Shown here piece by piece: positions 61,401 through 64,000 of a DNA stretch of 64,000 nucleotides. Source of the DNA: Fragum whitleyi (lineage: Eukaryota > Mollusca > Bivalvia > Cardiida > Cardiidae); assembly GCA_948146395.1 (NCBI GenBank), contig OX411543.1, positions 24,794,526 to 24,858,525 of the forward strand. The letters are read 5' to 3'. The notes under the pieces are model-generated. The model ran no database searches. It saw nothing but the letters and a program-made list of their open reading frames with translations, and was not told the DNA's origin. The first letter of the stretch is position 1; each line of letters opens with the position of its first letter. A program made the position numbers and the translations under genes.

Positions 61401-61547
61401 GACAAGTTTGGGTGGATTGGGATGCGGACGGACACACGAATATTTATCACTATGGCGGCTCGGGGAGGTATGATGTTTTACTGGTGGACGAACCAAGACT
61501 GATCGGCGCTTCAGAATATATCAAAGTTGGGTGTTTAGTTCAACCTG
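37316..61547 (+). CDS. Coiled-coil / VWA / MIB-HERC2 domain protein (14 exons seen, 3'-partial)
   Basis: Not matched to a named gene. Exons splice to about 605 residues with GT..AG introns, mostly phase 1. Order: charged N-terminus with a C..C pair ('CRDCHGG', ~31-37); Glu/Lys-rich coiled coil (~41-187); von Willebrand A domain (~220-420) with MIDAS residues 'DISES' (234-238), 'TLGGPSPMFGG' and 'LITDGY'; Gly-rich linker; MIB/HERC2 domain (~525-600: 'GSRVRRGPDWSWNNQD', 'GRQVWVDWDADGHTNIY'). VWA domains bind partners through a metal; MIB/HERC2 domains mediate protein binding in mind-bomb and HERC2 ubiquitin ligases. No RING, HECT or ankyrin part lies in the window, so ligase activity is not shown. 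The ATG at 37316 is the first in frame in its exon; an upstream exon is possible. Exon 11 shifts frame by one base, so the copy may be a pseudogene or carry an assembly error. Confidence 0.82.
37472..37901 (+). mobile_element. Foldback MITE family M1, well-preserved copy
   Basis: 'tacagttaaaaacatcgtg' and 'aaattgaca' at the left, 'gtcaatttcacgatgtaac' and 'taactgta' at the right. Core 'gggaggtaatccattatcg' is mirrored by 'attgattacctccc'. 430 bp. Confidence 0.78.
38354..38579. mobile_element. piggyBac-like MITE M0, copy 5
   Basis: Right end AAAGGGTTAA intact; left end mutated to 'TTATCCCTTTcctg'. Same hairpin core as 16221-16449. Confidence 0.72.
38748..39866 (-). mobile_element. Repeat M8, interrupted by an R2-type repeat
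   Basis: 'catcttacgatcattttttg' and 'gttgcttcta' here are the reverse of 60000-60100 and 50750-50970. The second half, 'agaagtttagtaaaacggg', resumes after the R2-like insertion at 38952-39838. Confidence 0.5.
38952..39838 (-). repeat. R2-type 'ccactggcc' repeat, reverse orientation, nested in M8
   Basis: Starts 'tagctccactggccgaagc' and ends 'ggccatctttggcctcttg'. Five tandem units with 'cccaaaccattgggc' and 'attgaccccc' / 'aaatatgggcgtggcagg'. Non-coding. Confidence 0.65.
40246..40274 (+). CDS. VWA-MIB/HERC2 gene, exon 2 (29-bp micro-exon)
   Basis: Acceptor TTTCAACAG, donor ACAG|GTAAAA. Phases 2 to 1 agree with both neighbours. Adds 'RDCHGGIDDT'. Confidence 0.7.
40398..40776 (+). mobile_element. 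Foldback MITE family M1 copy
   Basis: 'tacagttaagaacatcgaga' to 'tcaatttcacgattctgt' and 'caactgta', with a shortened core. Confidence 0.7.
41151..41588 (+). CDS. VWA-MIB/HERC2 gene, exon 3 (coiled coil), 3' end uncertain
   Basis: Acceptor GATTCCAG|AA completes a Glu codon. Then 'LKILSDRVNELEEKDRKR' with heptad hydrophobics, followed by a Ser/Asp/Glu-rich region. The frame stays open to 41761. Donor CAAG|GTATTA after 41588 gives the phase (1) needed by exon 4. A stronger-looking donor, AGAAG|GTTAGT, after 41685 gives phase 2, which would need an unseen exon. Confidence 0.55.
41813..41878. repeat. Hairpin MITE H1 copy
   Basis: 'gctcagtgcgaaaa' with 'tgtaactgcc' mirrored by 'ggcagttacaactgttttg' and 'tactgag'. 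Confidence 0.7.
42050..43470. mobile_element. MITE family M2, copy 3, split by an inverted-repeat element
   Basis: The left half is 42050-42274 ('ttcagatgacgagttt', 'taatgagcacaaattt'). The right half is 43352-43470 ('taacgttgctata', 'atcaaaaatattcaacg'). In uninterrupted copies the two halves are contiguous. Confidence 0.65.
42275..43351. mobile_element. Harbinger-like non-autonomous element, 1077 bp, 3-bp target duplication
   Basis: Termini 'gacgtcgcgcacgctaatgc' with 'ttaacattt' and the matching complement 'aaatgttaagcattgcc' with 'gtgcgcgacgtc' form ~29-bp inverted repeats with one or two mismatches. It splits an M2 copy, leaving TTA on both sides, as PIF/Harbinger insertions do. No transposase frame was seen. 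Confidence 0.72.
43478..43690. mobile_element. MITE family M3, 3'-truncated copy
   Basis: 'cccgtcacgcgaaaaggggc' on the left; breaks off in the hairpin 'ctgcgcagtccgcacag'. Confidence 0.55.
44213..44643 (+). mobile_element. Foldback MITE family M1 copy
   Basis: 'tacagctaagaacatcatga' to 'ctttcacgattgtctta'. The core is diverged ('gggaggttatataac'). Confidence 0.62.
45142..45577 (-). mobile_element. Foldback MITE family M1 copy, reverse orientation, well preserved
   Basis: 'tacagttagttacatcgtg' to 'caatttcacgatgttgtt' and 'aactgta'. Core 'gggaggtaatcattatcg' with 'taggattacctccc'. About 430 bp upstream of exon 4. Confidence 0.78.
46013..46099 (+). CDS. VWA-MIB/HERC2 gene, exon 4
   Basis: Acceptor TTTATAG|AG, donor GCAG|GTAACT, phase 1 at both ends. 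Reads 'KPSIKHKTTKQSVPVEAW' and 'WAICKQEEKA', leading into the VWA domain. Confidence 0.75.
46225..46615. mobile_element. MITE family M2, copy 4
   Basis: 'gaggatattaaatgagtgg' at the left and 'catttgcatagttattc' at the right. A short internal duplication, 'gacttcaaattttgcaag', occurs at about 46381 and 46425. Confidence 0.6.
46987..47106 (+). CDS. VWA-MIB/HERC2 gene, exon 5 (VWA MIDAS motif)
   Basis: Acceptor CTTTCAG, donor GACG|GTAAGT. 'KYLDGVQTVLCIDISESM' contains the DxSxS metal-site motif opening a VWA domain. Confidence 0.9.
47810..47935 (+). CDS. VWA-MIB/HERC2 gene, exon 6
   Basis: Acceptor TTTTTAG, donor TTTG|GTTTGT. 'EENVAFATFGHETKVQVR' is the second VWA beta-strand region. Confidence 0.88.
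47963..49250 (-). mobile_element. MITE family M4, copy 4, split by a mariner-like element
   Basis: 'ctttacaaatatccgagtg' ends at 47999 and resumes at 49002 with 'taatatttttttttatga'. The remaining arms, 'gaaaaaatatctaactcgg', follow to about 49250, where the end is degraded. Confidence 0.62.
48000..49001 (-). mobile_element. Mariner-like element, degenerate, 1002 bp
   Basis: Ends 'cgagggtgaatcaa' and 'ttgatccaccctcg' are inverted repeats flanked by TA on both sides (47998-47999 and 49002-49003). The minus strand encodes 'IDNRTIIKFYWTCGKNLIE' (about 48533-48600), resembling the N-terminal helix-turn-helix of mariner transposases, then broken frames. No DDD catalytic region was recognised, so it is a dead, internally deleted copy. 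Confidence 0.68.
49570..49898. mobile_element. MITE family M6, copy 2
   Basis: 'tacagccaatcttgctcaat' with 'tgaccacg' to 'agtcgcctaaaacaag' and 'tttaactgta'. Centre 'tcaatgagacgattctattg'. Confidence 0.7.
49926..50003 (+). CDS. VWA-MIB/HERC2 gene, exon 7
   Basis: Acceptor ATTCTAG, donor TCTA|GTAAGT. 'QITLGGPSPMFGGILMAV' supplies the MIDAS threonine and the following helix. Flanked by two M6 MITEs, each about 26 bp away. Confidence 0.88.
50029..50382. mobile_element. MITE family M6, copy 3
   Basis: 'tacagtcaaacttgtattga' and 'gcgaccact' to 'gtggtcgctcgagcaag' and 'attgactgta'. Inverted ends are nearly perfect. Confidence 0.75.
50577..50985. repeat. R3-type fragment and M8 repeat
   Basis: 50577-50660 ('atgcccccttcaacag', 'ggtccgtcgatccgtccg') is an R3-type end. 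50740-50985 repeats 'aaaatgaccgtaagatgt' and 'agtaaaacgggcccc' twice and matches 59880-60105. Confidence 0.45.
51182..51255. repeat. Perfect hairpin, 31-bp arms, 12-base loop
   Basis: 51182-51212 is the exact reverse complement of 51225-51255 (arm begins 'tatctatataaatgaaac'). The loop is 'aagtgtacacta'. Lies in intron 7 of the VWA gene. No target duplication was evident. Confidence 0.9.
51481..51602 (+). CDS. VWA-MIB/HERC2 gene, exon 8
   Basis: Acceptor TAATCTAG, donor GAG|GTTTGT, ends phase 0. 'EIHKRVVLITDGYFTEAE' contains the conserved VWA 'LITDG' strand. Confidence 0.9.
52078..52354 (-). repeat. R3 repeat, reverse orientation, compact full copy
   Basis: 'tatgcccccgtatcgag' and 'gatcgggggcata' at the left, a (tccg)n tract, 'ggtcatgtgacaaggtcaag' twice, and 'cacaaacacatcttgt' at the right. 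Confidence 0.65.
52579..52830. mobile_element. MITE family M3 copy
   Basis: 'tgacccgtcacgtgaaaaag' to 'cttttcgcgtgactggtca'. Hairpin 'cagactgcgcgattgcgcag' inside. 252 bp; lies just upstream of exon 9. Confidence 0.75.
52949..53035 (+). CDS. VWA-MIB/HERC2 gene, exon 9
   Basis: Acceptor ATTCTAG, donor GTG|GTAAGT, phase 0. 'GKELICVPVGNANV' is a typical late VWA strand. Confidence 0.85.
53410..53475. repeat. Short palindromic repeat 'ctcgctttgcatg...cacgtgcaaagcggg'
   Basis: Arms 'cgttttcaaaatgataact' and 'gtatcatctgaaaacg' enclose an inner 'gctttgcatgtatgcacgtgc'-type palindrome. Related single arms occur at about 47467 and 60345-60390. Confidence 0.6.
53582..53821. mobile_element. MITE family M7, best copy
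   Basis: 'agcctgtgcgtgacatttca' mirrored by 'tgaaatgtcacgcacaggct'. Central hairpin around 'ctgtgcggctgcacag'. 240 bp. Confidence 0.75.
53895..54424 (+). mobile_element. Foldback MITE family M1, diverged copy
   Basis: 'aatctaaaaacatcatggaa' to 'caatttcacgatgttac' and 'aaactgta'. Contains extra sequence at about 54255-54340. Confidence 0.5.
54497..54586 (+). CDS. VWA-MIB/HERC2 gene, exon 10
   Basis: Acceptor TTTCAG, donor ACG|GTAATT, phase 0, 30 codons: 'DILDQLQGIACGKRFSY' and 'GAKLARRFYLT', the end of the VWA domain. Confidence 0.82.
54650..54835. mobile_element. MITE family M7, diverged copy
   Basis: 'gggccgatgcgtgtcatttc' at the left; hairpin 'ttgtcggtctgtgcatccgc' with 'acaatctgtcaag' inside. 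Confidence 0.45.
54836..55190 (-). repeat. Repeat R4 copy A with terminal hairpin
   Basis: 'cggaacaccactcggccaat' through 'ttcgacgtcgccaacgct', then hairpin 'aaataacggctgaaaaa' mirrored by 'tttttcagccgttattt' (about 55087-55170). An inverted copy is at 63645-63965. Confidence 0.7.
55851..56001 (+). CDS. VWA-MIB/HERC2 gene, exon 11 (Gly-rich linker, frame-broken)
   Basis: Acceptor CTTTTTCAG, donor GCAG|GTATTT. 151 bp lies between phase-0 neighbours, so the frame is lost by one base. The entry frame reads 'IGLAYGGLPGIGLDFG'. The exit frame, needed for exon 12, reads 'GLGGLPGLSGMEGLGNIEGL' and 'TGGSQ', but is closed at the exon start. The switch must lie around 55908-55925. Confidence 0.7.
56504..56944 (-). 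mobile_element. Foldback MITE family M1 copy, reverse orientation
   Basis: 'tacagttagttacatcgtga' to 'caatttctcgatgtcg' and 'ttgactgta'. Core 'gggggtaatcaatatcgc' with 'ggattacccccc'. Confidence 0.75.
57084..59868 (-). repeat. Family R1 repeat, outer copy
   Basis: Starts 'tagctcacctgagcactaag'. After an interruption it resumes at about 59042 and ends 'agggccttcattgtcctctt'. Units contain 'gtttgttcatatcaagaccc' and 'gaaacaagaaggcaga'. Confidence 0.6.
57643..59041 (-). repeat. Family R1 repeat nested within another R1 copy
   Basis: 'tagctcacttgagcacacag' and 'tgctcaaggtaagct' to 'caggtgagcgatacaggacc' and 'atcatggtcctcttgt'. About seven ~150-bp units with 'gctgaaacttggcagggatg' and 'ggtgaagctctt'. 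Non-coding. Confidence 0.68.
59880..60105 (+). repeat. Repeat M8 copy
   Basis: 'caatgtctcattggaatcg' and 'cgcaaaaaatgatcgtaag' match 38748-38940 in reverse and 50740-50985. Confidence 0.45.
60254..60289 (+). CDS. VWA-MIB/HERC2 gene, exon 12
   Basis: Acceptor AATTGCAG, donor CAG|GTAATT, 12 codons, phase 0: 'IHDTTGLSEEDQ'. Confidence 0.7.
60760..60970 (+). CDS. VWA-MIB/HERC2 gene, exon 13 (start of MIB/HERC2 domain)
   Basis: Acceptor TATCGAAG, donor GCCG|GTATTC, phase 1. An acidic/basic stretch is followed by 'IGSRVRRGPDWSWNNQD' and 'GTVIGHDEAG', the canonical first half of an MIB/HERC2 domain. Confidence 0.9.
61398..61547 (+). CDS. VWA-MIB/HERC2 gene, exon 14 (second half of MIB/HERC2 domain)
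   Basis: Acceptor TTTCAAG|GA completes Gly. 'RQVWVDWDADGHTNIYHY' and 'GRYDVLLVDEPR' complete the domain. Donor CCTG|GTGAGT, phase 1. No stop codon, so the gene continues; no further exon was recognised before 64000. Confidence 0.88.
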
Positions 61548-61573
61548 GTGAGTGTTTCGACAAGCTTGTTAGT

Positions 61574-63065
61574 TACAGCTAGTTACATCTTGAAATTGAC
61601 AGTCAACACAATCAAAACCACCCTAAATCGCTCACTCAGCGTTACATTAATTAATTTCAAAACTCTCATTTAAACCGTTCAAAAAAAAAAACGAACAAAA
61701 ATCGGTACCCCCCCCCCCTCCCTCAAAATGACTGGAAAGATAAGATCAACAACTTTATTAGAGAAAAGTACGAAAGACCGGTGGTGACTTCTTTTATTCA
61801 CACTTCACGCTTCACACTTCAAACATATTTTCTTTGAAATGTGAACTCTGAAGCGTGAACTGGAGGTGACATTTCTTAAATTCAAACTTCTCACTTCACA
61901 TTTCAAACATAATATCTTTGAAGTGTGAACTGTGAAGTGTGAAGTGTGAATTATGAAATGTGAAGTGTGAAGTATGAAATGTGAACTTTGAAGTGTGAAG
62001 TGTGAACTTTGAAGTGTGAACTGTGAAGTATGAAGTGTGAACTTTGAAGTGTGAAGTGTGAACTGTGAAGTGTGAAGTATGAACTGTGAAGTGTGAACTT
62101 TGAAGTGTGAAGTATGAAGTGTGAAGTTTGAAGTATAAAGTGTGAAGTGTGAATTATGAAATGTGAATTGTGAAGTATGAAGTGTGAACTTTGAAGTGTG
62201 AAGTGTGAACTGTGAAGTATGAAGTGTGAACTTTGAATTGTGAAGTGTGAAGTGTGAACTTTGAAGTGTGAAGTATGAAGTGAGAAGTATAAAGTGTGAA
62301 CTTTGAAGTGTGAAGTATGAAGTGTGAAGTGTGAACTTTGAACTGTGAAGTGTGAAATGTGAAGTTGAATTTTTCCAAAGTTGCCTTTTATGTAAACTTC
62401 CTAGTTTACAATTCATATTTCACACTTCACACTTCAAAGTTCACACTTCATACTTCTCACTTCACACTTCATACTTCACACTTCATACTTCACAATTCAA
62501 AGTTCACACTTCACACTTCACAATTCAAAGTTCACACTTCATACTTCAAACTTCAAAGTTCAACCTTCACACTTCACACTTCAAAGTTCACACTTCATAC
62601 TTCAAACTTCATACTTCTCTCTTCATACTTCACACTTCACAGTTCACATTTCAAACTTCACATTTCATAGTTCACACTTCACAGTTCACAGTTCACACTT
62701 CAAACTTCACACTTCACATTTCATAGTTCACACTTCACATTTCAATATCATATGTTTGAAGTTTGAAGCGTGAAGTGTGAATAAAAGAAGTCACCACCGG
62801 TCTTTCGTAGAAAAGGTCGCGATTTCACTGACATAATTGAAATTGTAAGCGTTTGGTCTGTTCTTGAAGAAAAAATAGGCTATTTATAGAACTTGTATGC
62901 GTATTTTATAAAAGCGAAAAAAAAATCGCTTTTTTGTTCATCCTGAACAAAATTAGCGATATTGAATAACCCCCTTAAATTTCATTCAAAATTCAATCAC
63001 AGCACTCATTTAATTTCATACCAAAATTCAACCACCTTGTCAGGTTTACGATGTTGTAAACTGTA
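61574..63065 (-). mobile_element. Foldback MITE family M1 copy carrying a nested 1-kb foldback
   Basis: 'tacagctagttacatcttg' at the left, 'aggtttacgatgttgtaa' and 'actgta' at the right. Interrupted at 61769-62809 just before the family's 'tcgcgatttcactg' segment. Confidence 0.75.
61769..62809. mobile_element. Minisatellite foldback element: inverted arrays of 'gaagtgtgaa', 1041 bp
   Basis: Ends 'tacgaaagaccggtggtgac' and 'gtcaccaccggtctttcgta' are perfect inverted repeats that continue with 'ttcttttattcacacttc'. Inside, 61800-62365 is a ~10-bp minisatellite read as 'gaagtgtgaa' variants. 62400-62770 is the same array in inverse orientation, separated by a short unique spacer. Flanking 'gaaaag' (61763-61768 and 62810-62815) looks like a 6-bp target duplication. 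The 60-200-codon 'FTLHTS' frames are by-products. Confidence 0.85.
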
Positions 63066-63644
63066 ATCTTTTTTCCGATTTTAGAAAAAAAATAGACTGA
63101 CCCAAGTTGAAATATGACGAACAATTAAAAGAAAAGTAGAATCAATTAGACAAGAGACCACTCATTTCGTGGAACATGTGAAAGCTCATGTTACGTGCAA
63201 AATTTATTCTTCAATATTTTATCCAAGTTTAAGGTTCATGTAAAGTGTTTGAAACCAAATTTTAAACGCACTTCATTTCCCAAGAAAAAGCAGCATGTCC
63301 AGGTATATAATATATCAAAATGAAGCTATTTACGTGCACAAGCAGTTGAGCAACATAAGACTTCATGGCTATAGCTGTATAGCCAAAACATTGTCGAAAA
63401 GGGCCATTTTATAGAGAACAAGCAACTGTATGATTGTTGGATAAAATTGTCTCATATTTTAACAAAGTACAGTCTGAAGTACTACCGAGGCCAATGAAAT
63501 GGTGTCTTCTCTTAAAGCAGTGTACCATTGGCACAAATGCACCCTGTTTCGCATTTTGATAAATTTGATCTATCTCAGCCTTATCTCAGGTAAGCGACTA
63601 CTGTGGAAACAGTGTAAGAAAAACTAGCACTTTTACTATCTTTT
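63066..63644. other. Intronic stretch, nothing recognised
   Basis: Follows exon 14 of the VWA gene and the M1 copy. No exon with plausible splice sites and coding potential was found. Confidence 0.4.
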
Positions 63645-63965
63645 ACAGTAAATAACGGCTAAAAAATCTGAATGTTTGAGAATGACGAATCATTCTCAAA
63701 AATCAAGTTTTTTTCAGCCGTTATTTAAGAATCTAAAGATATTTTTATAAGGATACGATGGTTTCACGTCAGTGACTTGAACGAGTAGCGTTGACGACGT
63801 CGAATGTTTTAACTCACAGTTTCGAGGGCTAACGCCATTTTAACTGACGTCATCGAGTTTTTCCAGGGGTTTCCCGTAATTTTTAAAATAGTCCGTCTAT
63901 GTACATCCGAGGTTGATCGTGAGATTGGCCGAGTGGTGTTCCGAATGCCTCGAGCATTTGATATT
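63645..63965 (+). repeat. Repeat R4 copy B, inverted relative to 54836-55190
   Basis: Hairpin 'aaataacggctaaaaaatc' mirrored by 'cagccgttattt', then 'gatggtttcacgtcagtgac' through 'attggccgagtggtgttccg'. Very similar to copy A on the opposite strand. Confidence 0.72.
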
Positions 63966-64000
63966 CTAATGCTTCACACAAAGCGATTTGAAAATTTTGT

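Noticed and set aside
61245..61496. 83-codon minus-strand ORF
   Set aside because: Antisense shadow of the MIB/HERC2 exon 14.
61805..62726. Long open frames of 60-203 codons rich in 'FTLHTS'
   Set aside because: They are translations of the 10-bp minisatellite and occur on both strands and in overlapping frames. No start context or domain.

Overview
The window is eukaryotic and looks like a bivalve mollusc genome. It is AT-rich, has short exons in long introns, and is crowded with mollusc-type repeats: a tRNA-headed SINE with a central domain typical of mollusc SINEs, many foldback/MITE families, and 'gctcacctgag' and 'ccagtggagct' interspersed repeats. No rRNA, operon, CRISPR array or functional tRNA was seen.

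Two protein-coding genes can be reconstructed exon by exon. (1) On the minus strand, 29415 down to 6425, lies a complete ETFA gene (electron transfer flavoprotein alpha subunit, mitochondrial). It has 10 coding exons with a summed CDS of 996 bp (331 residues plus stop), every intron is GT..AG, and all phases agree. (2) On the plus strand, from 37316 past the window end (last exon seen 61398..61547), lies a 14-exon gene encoding a coiled-coil, a von Willebrand A domain with a MIDAS motif, a Gly-rich linker and an MIB/HERC2 domain. Its exon 11 carries a one-base net frame break. The two genes are divergent. The space between them holds degenerate LINE pieces, a TTTC microsatellite and a degenerate non-LTR retrotransposon (ORF1 and broken ORF2, about 32.3 to 37.3 kb) whose 3' tail ends about 13 bp before the first recognised exon of gene 2.

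Region by region: 1 to 6.4 kb is repeats and unannotated AT-rich DNA, including an intact SINE with a perfect 15-bp target duplication. 6.4 to 29.4 kb is ETFA, its introns filled with MITEs, a tandem array of truncated exon-9 copies (period 239 bp) and a second small exon-edge duplication at exon 3 (offset 238 bp). 29.4 to 37.3 kb is intergenic and LINE-derived. 37.3 to 61.5 kb is the VWA-MIB/HERC2 gene, with nested transposons in its introns (Harbinger-like, mariner-like) and a perfect 31-bp-arm hairpin. 61.5 to 64 kb holds a 1-kb foldback made of a 'gaagtgtgaa' minisatellite nested inside a MITE.

Nothing here amounts to a new multi-gene system. The most notable observations are the ETFA exon-9 array, which supplies acceptor-competent exon copies ending in an early stop; the VWA-MIB/HERC2 gene with its frame break; the giant minisatellite foldback; and several nested insertions whose target duplications can be read by comparison with uninterrupted copies in the same window. 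All family assignments come from reading the sequence; no search was run.
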